From Helicobacter anatolicus (GTDB taxonomy: Bacteria; Campylobacterota; Campylobacteria; Campylobacterales; Helicobacteraceae): 64,000 bases of DNA. The DNA lies in contig NZ_JAJTMY010000002.1 in NCBI RefSeq assembly GCF_021300615.1, positions 124,001-188,000 on the forward strand, written 5' to 3'. Below the pieces are notes generated by a model that saw only the letters and a list, made by a program, of their open reading frames with translations, made no database searches and was not told the DNA's origin. Position numbers and translations under genes: made by a program. Shown here piece after piece: positions 28,137 through 36,902 of the stretch (position 1 is the first letter of the stretch; every line of letters begins with the position of its first letter).

Positions 28137-29424
28137 AAAAATTAGTGAGATTCCTCATTCTAGTGGGGATACTAGGCAGTTAATGCAATGGATTGTTGAG
28201 GTATTAAAACCTCATGTTGATGAGATTAAAATTGATACCGCAGGGAATATTTATTGCAAAAAAGGAGAACCAAAAATTTGCTTACAAGCGCATTATGATA
28301 TGGTGCTAGTTGGAGAGAAAAAACCTTTGGTATTGCAAGAAGAAAATCATTTTTTGCGTGCAAAAGATTCTAGTTTAGGGGCAGATAATGGCATTGGCGT
28401 AGCACTCATGATAAAAATGTTGCAGCAATATAATCAGCTTGAATGTCTTTTTACAAATGATGAGGAAATTGGGTTAGTTGGGGCAAATTCTTTAAATATC
28501 CCTATCAAGTCACAACATTTATTAAACTTAGATTCTGAGTTTTTTGGGAGTATTGTTGTAGGTTGCGCGGGGGGATTTGTTTTAGAAAATACCTTATCTA
28601 TGCAAAAAGTTACTAAAAAATATAGAAATTTTTACAAAATTATTGCGCAAAATTATTTAGGGGGACATAGTGGTATTGATATTAAAAAGGGGAGAAAAAA
28701 TCCTATTATTGATTTTTTTACTTTTATGAAAGATAAAAATTATGGAATCCTTTTTTTGTGTGCGGGTGAATTTAATAATGCAATTCCTACAAAACTTGAG
28801 GCATGGATTGCTTATGATGAAAATTTGGATTTTAGTTTGTGTGATAAAGAAAAAACAGGGGAATTTTTTATAGAAAGACTGGAATATAGAGAAGATTATC
28901 AAATTTATTCCAAAGAAAATTTGCAAAATTATATTTTGTCTTTGCAACATGGGGTGTGGGAGGAAGATAGTTTTGGAGTGTGTAATTCTTTGAATGTTGC
29001 AATGTTAAGGCAAGATAAGGAAAATATGATTGTAACTTTAATGGGGCGAGCAAATTATCAAAAAGGATTAGAAGAGAATTTAAAAATTCAGCAAGAAAAT
29101 TGCAAAAAATATACTCTGGATTCTAAACTTATAGAATTTTATTTGCCATGGGAACAGGATATAAAAGATTATGGAGAATTTTTGTCTGTAGTAAAGCAGG
29201 CATTTTTTTGGCGTCATGTGTGTGTAGAAACTTTGCATGCAGGACTTGAATGCGGGGTTTTGTTGGAGCGATTTAAGAAAATGGGCTTGGGAGAAAAAAT
29301 GGCATTATCCATTGGACCGACAATTTTTTATCCACATTCTAAAAATGAAGTTTTAGATCTTTGGAGTATGGAGGAATTTGAAAATATACTTGAAAAAATT
29401 GTGAGAAAATATGCAGAAACTTGA
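28111..29424 (+). CDS. pepD: M20-family aminoacyl-histidine dipeptidase (PepD-like)
   Basis: A 437-residue zinc peptidase of family M20C. Metal ligands and catalytic residues appear in order: CLQAHYDMV (about 70), SSLGADNGIGVALM (about 90), FTNDEEIGLVGA (about 113), LLNLDSEF (about 136) and a late His in IFYPHSKNE. The middle lid domain includes GGHSGIDIKKGR. PepD enzymes split Xaa-His and other dipeptides for amino-acid supply. It overlaps magIII by 26 bases and coaE by 14, so the three are one operon. PepT is an alternative name, but the motif spacing fits PepD better. Confidence 0.85.
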   Translation: MQNTLEIFKKISEIPHSSGDTRQLMQWIVEVLKPHVDEIKIDTAGNIYCKKGEPKICLQAHYDMVLVGEKKPLVLQEENHFLRAKDSSLGADNGIGVALMIKMLQQYNQLECLFTNDEEIGLVGANSLNIPIKSQHLLNLDSEFFGSIVVGCAGGFVLENTLSMQKVTKKYRNFYKIIAQNYLGGHSGIDIKKGRKNPIIDFFTFMKDKNYGILFLCAGEFNNAIPTKLEAWIAYDENLDFSLCDKEKTGEFFIERLEYREDYQIYSKENLQNYILSLQHGVWEEDSFGVCNSLNVAMLRQDKENMIVTLMGRANYQKGLEENLKIQQENCKKYTLDSKLIEFYLPWEQDIKDYGEFLSVVKQAFFWRHVCVETLHAGLECGVLLERFKKMGLGEKMALSIGPTIFYPHSKNEVLDLWSMEEFENILEKIVRKYAET

Positions 29425-30034
29425 GTATGGAATTGTGCTTACAGGAGGGATTGCTAGCGGGAAGAGTAGTGTATGTAAAATCTTATGTAATGAGGGATTT
29501 GAGATTATTGATGCTGATAAAATTGCGCATGAGATTCTAAAAAGAAGTAAGGGGGAGATTGTAAAGAAATTTGGAGAGGGGATTTTGGAAAATGGAGAAA
29601 TTGATAGATCAAGGCTTGGAAAAATCGTTTTTGATAATCAAGAAAAAAGAATCATGTTAGAAAATATTTTGCATCCTAAGATTTTTTGTGAAATTTTGTC
29701 ACAAGCAAAAAAAATAGAGCAAAATAAAAAGTTTTATTTTTTGGATATTCCATTGTTTTTTGAAACAGGCGGGAGGGAACGATATTTTCCTTTTTTAGTG
29801 GTGAGTGTGTATGTGGATAGAGAGGTGCAGATACAACGATTGATGTTTCGTAATAAACTTTCAAAATCTGAGGCATTAAAACGCGTGAATGCACAAATAT
29901 CTTTGGAAGATAAACGAAAAAAAAGTGATTTTGTTATAGAAAATAATGGGAATCTTGAAGAGCTTTTAGAATCTGTGAAGTTATTTTTACAAAATCTTGA
30001 AAAAAACTATCCCTTACTATTTCCTCAAAAATGA
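29411..30034 (+). CDS. coaE: Dephospho-CoA kinase
   Basis: A 207-residue P-loop kinase that phosphorylates dephospho-CoA, the last step of coenzyme A synthesis. Walker A is TGGIASGKSSV (11-21), DADKIAHEIL follows at about 35, and FFLDIPLFFE near 114 matches the family's Walker B region. The C-terminal RVNAQISLEDKRKKSDFVIEN is typical of CoaE. It starts 14 bases before the end of the peptidase gene. The gene ends within a hairpin shared with the convergent ttcA gene. Confidence 0.92.
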   Translation: MQKLEYGIVLTGGIASGKSSVCKILCNEGFEIIDADKIAHEILKRSKGEIVKKFGEGILENGEIDRSRLGKIVFDNQEKRIMLENILHPKIFCEILSQAKKIEQNKKFYFLDIPLFFETGGRERYFPFLVVSVYVDREVQIQRLMFRNKLSKSEALKRVNAQISLEDKRKKSDFVIENNGNLEELLESVKLFLQNLEKNYPLLFPQK

Positions 30035-30043
30035 GGAAAATAG
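30017..30043. terminator. Hairpin between convergent coaE and ttcA
   Basis: The stem CTATTTCCTCA/TGAGGAAAATAG (one bulged A) with an AAAA loop covers the coaE stop. A-rich sequence on the left would give a U-run to transcripts on the minus strand, so it probably serves both genes. Confidence 0.55.
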
Positions 30044-30046
30044 GGA

Positions 30047-30814
30047 TTATTTATCCAAAAACCTTTCATCGCTAAAGGTATTTGCATGGAGATTTGAAAA
30101 AGCATTTTTTAGGGATTTAAAAAATTCTGGATTATTTTTTTCTAATTCTGCTAGAAAATTTTTCGTTGCTAGTCTTGCAATTGGCGGTTTATCAGAGTCT
30201 GGTTGTTTGGCAGGACAATTGCAATCAGGGGCAGTAGGAATGTTTTGTGATAAGACAAAATCTAGACTTTGGCGTTCGCGGATATGAATAAGCGGACGAA
30301 TGACTTGTATGCCATTTTCTGCGCGATAGATTGGAGGCATACTACGCAAAGAGCCATTATAAGTGAGATTCATAAAAAAACTTTCTGCAGCATCATCAAG
30401 ATGATGAGCGATCGCTACTTTATTATAACCCATCTCCAGAGCTTTGGAGTATAGTGCCCCTCTACGCATACGCGAACAAAAACTGCAATATGAGCTCCCC
30501 TCTCTGCGTTTTTCTCTAATTGTATCTGCAATAGAGGTATGATAGATTTCATGTGGAATTCCCTGTCTTTGGCAAATTTTTGTAAGATAGCTAAAATCTT
30601 CACCTAATCCATAATGAATTGTAACTGCTTTGAATTCAAATTTAAAGGGCGCGTGGCGTTGCATTCTCTCTAAGATACAAGCCAAAAGAATAGAATCTTT
30701 TCCGCCACTTAGACCTAATAAAACTTTATCACCTTCTTGTATAAGATTGTATTGTGCGTTGGTTCTTCCAACTGTATTGAGTATTTTTTTACTAATTTGA
30801 TATTTTTCTTCCAT
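30047..30814 (-). CDS. ttcA: tRNA 2-thiocytidine biosynthesis protein TtcA
   Basis: A 255-residue PP-loop ATPase that thiolates C32 of certain tRNAs. The ATP loop is GLSGGKDS (34-41). C110 and C113 in SYCSFCSRMRRG are the CxxC pair that binds the iron-sulfur cluster with a third cysteine, probably in the PDCNCPAKQ segment near 203. HHLDDAAESFFMNL matches TtcA. It follows the MFS gene on the same strand after 8 bases; this pair is also adjacent in H. pylori. Confidence 0.9.
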   Translation of the reverse strand: MEEKYQISKKILNTVGRTNAQYNLIQEGDKVLLGLSGGKDSILLACILERMQRHAPFKFEFKAVTIHYGLGEDFSYLTKICQRQGIPHEIYHTSIADTIREKRREGSSYCSFCSRMRRGALYSKALEMGYNKVAIAHHLDDAAESFFMNLTYNGSLRSMPPIYRAENGIQVIRPLIHIRERQSLDFVLSQNIPTAPDCNCPAKQPDSDKPPIARLATKNFLAELEKNNPEFFKSLKNAFSNLHANTFSDERFLDK

Positions 30815-30822
30815 AAATATTC

Positions 30823-32145
30823 CTATAAATTTTTAATATTTTCTTGAATTGTTTTTGGATTTGTAAAATCGCTATTATATTTAATAATGATAATTTTCTC
30901 ATTCTCGTTGATATAGGTTTCAATAATTCCTTGTAAATTTGCAATTTTTTTAAGTTGATTTCTTAAATGAGAATTTAGTGGGATATAAAGATTTTTTTGT
31001 TTTTGTGGAGCTTTGAGACAAAGGATTATTAAAAGCCAAATAGCAGATAAAATAACAACACTAAAAGCAAGGGTTTTTAGACCTAAATCATGGTATAAAA
31101 TTGCACCAAAAACACCTCCGACAAAAGATCCTAAATAAGATGCAGTAGTAAAATTTCCCAACGCAGCACCTCTTAAATGGGCTTTTGCGTATTTGCTAGC
31201 AAGTGATTGCATAATGGGTTCTAGTATGGCAAAACCGACAAAAAATATAAGCACTCCTCCAATAAATAATCCTAAATTTTGTAAAGAAAATGCAATCAAA
31301 AAATAAGAAAGAATGAAGCAAGAAATTCCAATAAATAAAACAAGTTTGGCTCTATTGTATTTTTCTGCCAAAATACTTGCTGGACCCATTGCAAAGATAC
31401 CAATTATGGCACTAGGAAGATAGATTTGCCATAAATTTTCTTTGTTAAAATCAAAAGATTCTACAAGTGCTAATGGAATAATGACAAAAATTAAAGTCAT
31501 TAAGGCTTTTTCTAAAAATGAGCTAAGATACATAATCCAGAGATTTTTGTCTTGAAAACTTTTTATCCATTCTGTTTTGCCATGCTCAAAAGAATAACTA
31601 AGTTTAGGAGATTCTTGCGTTTTAAGAAGTAGAATCATAGATAAAAAAGTCAAAAATGCAGTGAGTGCAAAAAGCCATGAAGCTCCTAGTTTTACTCCGA
31701 TTAATGGTCCTAGAATCATTGCCAAAATAAAACTTAAAAAAATACCGCCACCCATGATCGCCATTGCTTTTGTGCGTTCTTCTTCTTTGGTAATATCAGT
31801 GATTTGTGCACTTACAATTCCCCCAATAGCACCAATTCCTTGGATAATCCTCCCTAGAACTAGTATATAAATATCTTGAGCTAATGCACAAATTATAGAT
31901 CCTATAAAGAAAATTAAAAGCCCGATAAAAATAATAATTTTACGATTGTATTTATCACTTAAGATTCCAAGTGGGGTTTGAAAGATTAGTTGTGTGAGGT
32001 ATGCTCCACCTACAACAAGCCCTATCATAAGAGGTGAAGCATTATGAAATTCATTTGCATAAAGTGAGATAATGGGTAGAATGATAAAAAGCCCAAAAAA
32101 CCTTAAAACAACGATGCTTACAAGTGGAAAAATTTGTTTAAACAT
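30823..32145 (-). CDS. MFS transporter, multidrug-efflux type
   Basis: A 440-residue major facilitator with twelve predicted helices. The antiporter-type motif GILSDKYNRK (about 60-69) links helices 2 and 3, and GRIIQGIGAIGGIVSAQI marks helix 4-5. After the last helix comes a soluble tail of roughly 65 residues (about 375-440) with a beta-alpha-beta look, which ordinary drug exporters lack. It likely exports drugs or metabolites with proton exchange; the substrate is unknown. It is divergent from rdgB and precedes ttcA, as in H. pylori. Confidence 0.85.
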   Translation of the reverse strand: MFKQIFPLVSIVVLRFFGLFIILPIISLYANEFHNASPLMIGLVVGGAYLTQLIFQTPLGILSDKYNRKIIIFIGLLIFFIGSIICALAQDIYILVLGRIIQGIGAIGGIVSAQITDITKEEERTKAMAIMGGGIFLSFILAMILGPLIGVKLGASWLFALTAFLTFLSMILLLKTQESPKLSYSFEHGKTEWIKSFQDKNLWIMYLSSFLEKALMTLIFVIIPLALVESFDFNKENLWQIYLPSAIIGIFAMGPASILAEKYNRAKLVLFIGISCFILSYFLIAFSLQNLGLFIGGVLIFFVGFAILEPIMQSLASKYAKAHLRGAALGNFTTASYLGSFVGGVFGAILYHDLGLKTLAFSVVILSAIWLLIILCLKAPQKQKNLYIPLNSHLRNQLKKIANLQGIIETYINENEKIIIIKYNSDFTNPKTIQENIKNL

Positions 32146-32224
32146 TGAAATCCTTAAAAATTTTTTTGTTATGATTATAACTTAAAGAGAGAGAATAGAA
32201 AATAAAACTAAAATTTAAAGGTTA

Positions 32225-32869
32225 GTGGTGGAAAAAATTAAAATTATTGTTGCGAGTTCTAATGTAGGGAAGATACGAGAGATTTGTGCAATGCTTGGTG
32301 AAAATTATGAAGTTATAAGCAAGAAAGAAGCAGGGGTAGATGTAAAAATCATTGAAGATGCACCAGATTTTATGGGAAATGCACTTTTAAAGGCTAAGGG
32401 GATCTTTGCAGCATTAAAACAAGAAGGAAATATTTTGGTTTTAAGTGATGATAGTGGGTTATGTGTAGATTGTTTAGATGGGGAGCCAGGGGTTTATAGT
32501 GCGAGGTATGCTAAATGGCATGATGATACAACAGAAAATGCAGAAGATAGCGATAATCGTTTGTATTTACAGAAGCGTTTGCATGAAGTGGGAAGTAAGC
32601 AATCAAGTGCGCGTTTTGTAGCAAGCATGGTGTTGTATGGAAAAATAAATAATCAAATAATTTGTCTGCAAGCTCAAGGGGAATGCGAGGGAATTGTATT
32701 TGATAACGAAAAAGGAGAGGGAGGGTTTGGCTATGATAGTATGTTTATGCCCTTGGGGTATGATAAAAGAATGGCAGAACTTGATATTACGATTAAAAAT
32801 GCTATTTCACATCGATTTAATGCTTTAAAACAATTGATTATACAATTAGAAAAAGTGCTCCATGGATAA
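32225..32869 (+). CDS. rdgB: dITP/XTP pyrophosphatase (HAM1 family)
   Basis: A 214-residue non-canonical purine NTP pyrophosphatase that removes dITP, XTP and ITP from the nucleotide pool. The start KIIVASSNVGKIREI (6-20) binds the triphosphate; LSDDSGLCVDCLDGEPGVYSARYA holds the metal-binding acid residues; GGFGYDSMF and NAISHRFNAL are the other signatures. It starts at a GTG (two in tandem) behind AAAGG. It overlaps truB by 8 bases. Confidence 0.93.
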   Translation: MVEKIKIIVASSNVGKIREICAMLGENYEVISKKEAGVDVKIIEDAPDFMGNALLKAKGIFAALKQEGNILVLSDDSGLCVDCLDGEPGVYSARYAKWHDDTTENAEDSDNRLYLQKRLHEVGSKQSSARFVASMVLYGKINNQIICLQAQGECEGIVFDNEKGEGGFGYDSMFMPLGYDKRMAELDITIKNAISHRFNALKQLIIQLEKVLHG

Positions 32870-33692
32870 TTTGTTACTTCTTGGGTATAAACCTGTTTTT
32901 TTGAGTTCAAATCAATATCTACATAGATTGAAAAAAAAGTATCAAATTAAATCTGGAGGGTATTTAGGGACGCTAGATCCGTTTGCCAAAGGCGCAATGA
33001 TTCTTGCTTTTGGGCAATATACAAGATTATTGCCCCATATCAAAAAGCCTTCAAAAGTTTATAGAGCGACTTTGTGGCTGGGGATAAAAAGTGACAGTCT
33101 TGATATTGAAAATATTAAAAATGTACAGGAAGTACCTTCTGTGTCATTGGAAAAAATTCATGAGGTTTTGCAGAGTTTGCAAGGGGTGATAAAGTATTAT
33201 CCTCCAAAATTTAGTGCAAAACATGTTAATGGAAAACGTGCTTATGATTTAGCAAGGTTAGGAGTAGAATTTACTCTCAAAGAATCTCAAATGCAAATTT
33301 ATGCGATTAAATTATTATCTTATAATCATCCTTTTTTGAGTTTTGAAGTGCGTGTGAGTAGTGGGGCGTATGTAAGAAGTCTTGGAGATATGATTGCTGA
33401 AAGATTGGGGAGTTTTGGAGCATTATCAATGTTAGAGCGTGTAGAAGATGGAGGTGTTAGAGTGATGCAAAGAGAGGAAAGAGAGCTTGGAGTTTTAGAG
33501 GTTTTGGATTATCCAGTTTTAAAAAAAGAGGATCAGAGACTAAGAGATATTATCTATCATGGTAAAAAAACTTGTTTAAAAAATGTAAAATTTGGAACTT
33601 ATATAGTTGATTTTGATGATTTTTTTTCTATAATTGAAATTGCAAAAGATGGATCAATTCAATATCTGCTCAATAGGATTAATAAATGCTAA
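32862..33692 (+). CDS. truB: tRNA pseudouridine(55) synthase TruB
   Basis: A 276-residue TruB enzyme that makes pseudouridine 55 in the tRNA T-loop. The catalytic Asp is D39 in GGYLGTLDPFAKGAM (32-46). YYPPKFSAKHVNGKRAYDLAR and VSSGAYVRSLGDMIAERLG are further signatures. It overlaps rdgB by 8 bases and csrA by 7, so it is translated as part of an operon running on to mnmE. The C-terminal PUA-like part is short, as in other Helicobacter. Confidence 0.93.
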   Translation: MDNLLLLGYKPVFLSSNQYLHRLKKKYQIKSGGYLGTLDPFAKGAMILAFGQYTRLLPHIKKPSKVYRATLWLGIKSDSLDIENIKNVQEVPSVSLEKIHEVLQSLQGVIKYYPPKFSAKHVNGKRAYDLARLGVEFTLKESQMQIYAIKLLSYNHPFLSFEVRVSSGAYVRSLGDMIAERLGSFGALSMLERVEDGGVRVMQREERELGVLEVLDYPVLKKEDQRLRDIIYHGKKTCLKNVKFGTYIVDFDDFFSIIEIAKDGSIQYLLNRINKC

Positions 33693-33916
33693 TTTTATCA
33701 AGAAAAGTAGAAGAAAGTATAGTTATTGGAGATGATGTTATTGTTAAGATAATCTCGGTAGATAGAGGAAATGTAAAGCTAGGGTTTGAAGCACCCGCAG
33801 ATACTGTGATTTTGCGTGCAGAATTAAAACAAGCAGTAGAGCAAGAAAATCAAAAGGCAGTCAAAGAGACCACAAAAGATGTGCTTGATGTCTTAGGGAA
33901 ACATTTTAAGTCTTAA
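33686..33916 (+). CDS. csrA: Carbon storage regulator, RNA-binding protein CsrA
   Basis: A 76-residue CsrA dimer subunit that binds GGA motifs in mRNA leaders and controls translation, in this group chiefly of flagellar and stress genes. The start MLILSRKVEESIVIGDDVIV, VDRGNVKLGFEAP and the RAEL region with the RNA-contacting Arg are all present. Helicobacter regulates CsrA through flagellar proteins such as FliW; none is in this window. It overlaps truB by 7 bases and abuts ispE. Confidence 0.94.
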   Translation: MLILSRKVEESIVIGDDVIVKIISVDRGNVKLGFEAPADTVILRAELKQAVEQENQKAVKETTKDVLDVLGKHFKS

Positions 33917-34726
33917 TTGGGTTATAGCGTGATTTTTGATGTTTATCCAAAAATAAATATTTTTTTAAAAATTGTAGGGAGTGATGCTAGAGGGTATCAC
34001 TTTTTAGATTCTCGATTTTGTTTGGCTAGAGGGGTGCTAAAAGATATTATACAAATAGAAGAAAAAGATGTTTTTAAATTGTCAGGGAATTTTGATTGTA
34101 GTGTGCAGGATAATACAATTTATAAGGCCGTGCAGTTTTTAAAAAAATATTTGATACAAAAAAATATAGAATCAAAAATATTAGATTATTTGCAAATTGA
34201 AGTTGAGAAAAATATCCCTGCAGGTGCGGGGCTTGGCGGAGGGAGTGCAGATGCTGGAGCAATTCTTTTTCATCTTAATCAAAAATATTTTTTCTTGGAA
34301 AAAGAAGAAATTTTACAAATTGCACAACAAGTGGGGGCAGATGTGGCGTTTTTTGTTTCAAATTTTTATAGTGCGAATGTTTCTGGGGTTGGGGAAGTAG
34401 TGGAGGAATTTAAAGAAAAAAATTTAGAATTTGAAATTATTACTCCTCGTGTTTTTTGCGATACAAAAAGAGTTTATCAGGAATATGATAAAATGCAAGA
34501 GCTTTTAAGGAATCAAGAAAAAAGAGATTTGAAAAATTTTGTACAAAAAATGCGACAAAAAACAAGCAAAGAGATTCTAGAAAATATGAATCGCAGAGAT
34601 TTAAATGATCTTTTATTGCCTGCGTTGCATCTTTATCCTAAACTTACAGAATTTGAAAAAACTCTTGATGAAAATTGGTTTTTTAGCGGGAGTGGAAGTA
34701 GCTTTTTTCGTATTAAGGATATTTAA
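33917..34726 (+). CDS. ispE: 4-diphosphocytidyl-2-C-methyl-D-erythritol kinase
   Basis: A 269-residue GHMP kinase of the non-mevalonate isoprenoid pathway. The N-terminal YPKINIFLKI and the ATP-binding loop PAGAGLGGGSADAGA (101-115) are diagnostic; GSGSSFFRI closes the C-terminus. It starts at a TTG immediately after the csrA stop. The following smpB lies nine bases on. Length is normal for Helicobacter. Confidence 0.92.
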   Translation: MGYSVIFDVYPKINIFLKIVGSDARGYHFLDSRFCLARGVLKDIIQIEEKDVFKLSGNFDCSVQDNTIYKAVQFLKKYLIQKNIESKILDYLQIEVEKNIPAGAGLGGGSADAGAILFHLNQKYFFLEKEEILQIAQQVGADVAFFVSNFYSANVSGVGEVVEEFKEKNLEFEIITPRVFCDTKRVYQEYDKMQELLRNQEKRDLKNFVQKMRQKTSKEILENMNRRDLNDLLLPALHLYPKLTEFEKTLDENWFFSGSGSSFFRIKDI

Positions 34727-34735
34727 GGAAGTATA

Positions 34736-35197
34736 GTGAATATTATCGCGCGTAATAAAAAGGCTTTTTTTGATTATGAGATTTTAGAGGCTTATGAGGC
34801 GGGGATATCTTTGTTAGGATCTGAGGTAAAAGCCTTGAGAAAAGGTAGAGCAAATCTCAAAGATAGTTTTATTAAAATTATCAAGGGTGAGGCATTTGTT
34901 TTTGGGATGCATATTTCTTTTTTGGAGACTACCTACACTTATTACAAACCTAGTGAGACAAGAGAACGGAAGTTATTGCTACATCGCAAGCAAATTGATA
35001 AGCTTTTTGGTAGTGTTATGCAAGAGGGGTTGAGCTTGGTGCCATTGAAAATTTATTTCAATGCAAGAAATCGTGCAAAAATAGAAATTGCGCTTGTAAG
35101 AGGTAAAAATTTACATGATAAACGCGAGAGTATTAAGAGAAAAATGCTGGATAGAGAAGCAAGAATGAATATGAAAAATTATGCAAAGGGAATTTAA
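34736..35197 (+). CDS. smpB: SsrA-binding protein
   Basis: A 153-residue SmpB that carries tmRNA to stalled ribosomes for trans-translation. Recognised by [29 protein letters not shown] near the start, the HxxxxxxY-type segment [20 protein letters not shown], and the C-terminal basic tail [19 protein letters not shown]. It starts with GTG after AAGGAAG. Its stop shares bases with the exbB start (TAATG). Confidence 0.94.
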   Translation: MNIIARNKKAFFDYEILEAYEAGISLLGSEVKALRKGRANLKDSFIKIIKGEAFVFGMHISFLETTYTYYKPSETRERKLLLHRKQIDKLFGSVMQEGLSLVPLKIYFNARNRAKIEIALVRGKNLHDKRESIKRKMLDREARMNMKNYAKGI

Positions 35198-35652
35198 TGA
35201 AAGAATGGGTAGATTATGGAGTGATTGGCTTTTTGCTTTTTTTATCAGTGATTGTATTGGCAATAGGGATTGAGAGAATCTGGTTTTATGCTACTTTACG
35301 CGTGGATGATTATAAAGATAAAAGAGAGTTGGAGTTAGATTTACATAAGCGTTTAGCACTTATTGCTACAATTGGCTCTAATGCACCTTATGTAGGGCTT
35401 TTGGGGACTGTTGCTGGGATTATGATTACTTTTGTTGGGATTGGTAATACTTCTGTAAATGATACAGCAGAGATTATGAAAGGACTTGCTTTAGCACTCA
35501 AAGCTACAGCAATGGGGCTTATTGTGGCAATTCCTTCGATTGTATTTTATAATATGCTTGTACGAAAAAGTGAGATTATTCTTACAAAATGGGATATTTA
35601 TCATTATCCTGTAAAAGAACAGGAAAATTTTCCCAAAAGATTGGATTTGTAA
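35197..35652 (+). CDS. exbB: ExbB/TolQ-type proton channel subunit
   Basis: A 151-residue inner membrane protein with three hydrophobic helices and the conserved GSNAPYVGLLGTVAGIM and GLALALKATAMGLIVAIPS segments of ExbB/TolQ. With ExbD it uses the proton gradient to energise TonB for outer-membrane uptake of iron and nickel. The short N-terminus is usual for the Helicobacter form. It overlaps smpB by one base and exbD by one base (both TAATG). TonB itself is not in this cluster. Confidence 0.92.
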   Translation: MKEWVDYGVIGFLLFLSVIVLAIGIERIWFYATLRVDDYKDKRELELDLHKRLALIATIGSNAPYVGLLGTVAGIMITFVGIGNTSVNDTAEIMKGLALALKATAMGLIVAIPSIVFYNMLVRKSEIILTKWDIYHYPVKEQENFPKRLDL

Positions 35653-36047
35653 TGAAAAAAATTGATTCTTTAAACTTAGTCCCTTTTATTGATATTATGT
35701 TGGTTTTGCTGGTGATTGTGCTTACGACCGCTTCTTTTATTAATACTTCAAAATTACCCATTGCAATTCCACAAGTAGAACAAAATTCTTCAAAGAATCA
35801 ACAAGAACTTAAAAAAAAGAACATTGATATTACGATTAATGCAAAGGGGGAATATTTTTTTAATGAAGATTTAATGTCTTTGCAAACACTGAAGGCACAA
35901 TTAGCGATTTTGCCAAAAGATACGCCCATAATACTTCGAGGAGACAAGGGGAGTAATTTGGATAGTTTTATTCAGATTTTTGATATTCTACAGAATCTAA
36001 AGCTTAAAGAAGTGTATGTATTAGTGGAGGAAAAAAAGAAAAATTAA
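35652..36047 (+). CDS. exbD: ExbD/TolR-type biopolymer transport protein
   Basis: A 131-residue protein with one N-terminal membrane helix. The proton-carrying Asp lies in NLVPFIDIMLVLLVIVL, about residues 7-23; the rest is a periplasmic domain ending LKEVYVLVEEK. It partners with ExbB for TonB energisation. I start at ATG 35652, which overlaps the exbB stop; the longer in-frame form is out of family. It is followed by a TATAAT promoter for rpmH. Confidence 0.92.
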   Translation: MKKIDSLNLVPFIDIMLVLLVIVLTTASFINTSKLPIAIPQVEQNSSKNQQELKKKNIDITINAKGEYFFNEDLMSLQTLKAQLAILPKDTPIILRGDKGSNLDSFIQIFDILQNLKLKEVYVLVEEKKKN

Positions 36048-36059
36048 GGCTTTTTATAG

Positions 36060-36065
36060 TATAAT
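36060..36065 (+). promoter_or_regulatory. -10 box of the rpmH-rnpA-yidC operon
   Basis: A consensus TATAAT lies 42 bases before rpmH. A separate promoter for this ribosomal protein operon is expected. Confidence 0.5.
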
Positions 36066-36106
36066 TCTCTTTATTTTTATTTTTTAATATTTTTTAAGGA
36101 TTTATA

Positions 36107-36241
36107 ATGAAAAGAACATATCAACCTCACAATACTCCAAAGAAAAGAACTCATGGTTTTCGTGTAAGAATGAAAACAAAAAATGGTCGCAGAGTGATTA
36201 ATGCGCGTAGAGCAAAAGGAAGAAAGCGTTTAGCGGTTTAA
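36107..36241 (+). CDS. rpmH: Large ribosomal subunit protein bL34
   Basis: A 44-residue, highly basic L34 protein of the 50S subunit. It begins [18 protein letters not shown] and ends with a run of Arg/Lys ([11 protein letters not shown]), matching the family along its whole length. A TTAAGGATTTATA ribosome site precedes the ATG. Its place just before rnpA and yidD-yidC is near-universal in bacteria. Confidence 0.97.
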   Translation: MKRTYQPHNTPKKRTHGFRVRMKTKNGRRVINARRAKGRKRLAV

Positions 36242-36245
36242 GTTT

Positions 36246-36578
36246 TTGCAATCTTTAAAAACAAAGCAAGATTTTAACCTTGTTTATAAAAAAGGTAAGA
36301 AAATTTATGCAAGGAATTTTTTGATCTACATCTTAAAAAAGGAAAAGCAGGAGGGAGTTTTTTTAGGATTGAGTGTGGCAAAAAAAGTAGGTATTGCATG
36401 CGAGCGCAATTTAATTAAGAGGCGTTTTAGGGCATTGTGTCGCTTGCATTATCAAAAATTAGAATCTTTGTCCTTGATTATTGTGCCAAAAGCAGGGATT
36501 TTGGATTTGGATTACAAAAATTTAGAGATTGATTTTTTAAAATGTTTAAATTTTTTTCAAAAACAGCAGGATAGGTAA
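36246..36578 (+). CDS. rnpA: Ribonuclease P protein component
   Basis: A 110-residue basic protein that assists the RNase P RNA in cutting 5' leaders from pre-tRNA. Recognised by LKTKQDFNLVYKKGKK at the start and GLSVAKKVGIACERNLIKRRFRALCR, which holds the RNR-type RNA-binding region (about 55-80). It starts at a TTG four bases after rpmH. yidD follows directly, without a gap. Confidence 0.93.
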   Translation: MQSLKTKQDFNLVYKKGKKIYARNFLIYILKKEKQEGVFLGLSVAKKVGIACERNLIKRRFRALCRLHYQKLESLSLIIVPKAGILDLDYKNLEIDFLKCLNFFQKQQDR

Positions 36579-36902
36579 ATGCATATAGGAGTATGGTTTA
36601 TTCAACAATATCAAAAGTTTATTTCTTTTTTGATGCCAAACTCTTGCCGATTTTATCCTACTTGTTCAGAATTTGCAATTTGGGCTTTAAAAAATCAGAG
36701 TTTTTATCAAGCAATTTTTCAGATTTTTTTCAGGATTTTAAAATGCAACCAGCTTTTTAGGGGTGGTGTTGATTATCCTATTAAAAAAGCTTTGATTGTG
36801 CCAAACTTTTTTGGACCCTGTAAAATTGTATTTTGGTACATACCTATACAAAATCATCACAACAAATTTTTTATTATTAAATCATTTAAGGAAGCTTCAT
36901 GA
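36579..36902 (+). CDS. yidD: Membrane protein insertion efficiency factor YidD
   Basis: A 107-residue YidD-family protein, thought to help YidC insert inner-membrane proteins. The core YQKFISFLMPNSCRFYPTCSEFAIWAL (about 10-36) has the three conserved cysteines region. The C-terminal tail beyond about residue 75 is longer than in many species and not conserved. It abuts rnpA and overlaps yidC by 4 bases (ATGA). Confidence 0.92.
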   Translation: MHIGVWFIQQYQKFISFLMPNSCRFYPTCSEFAIWALKNQSFYQAIFQIFFRILKCNQLFRGGVDYPIKKALIVPNFFGPCKIVFWYIPIQNHHNKFFIIKSFKEAS

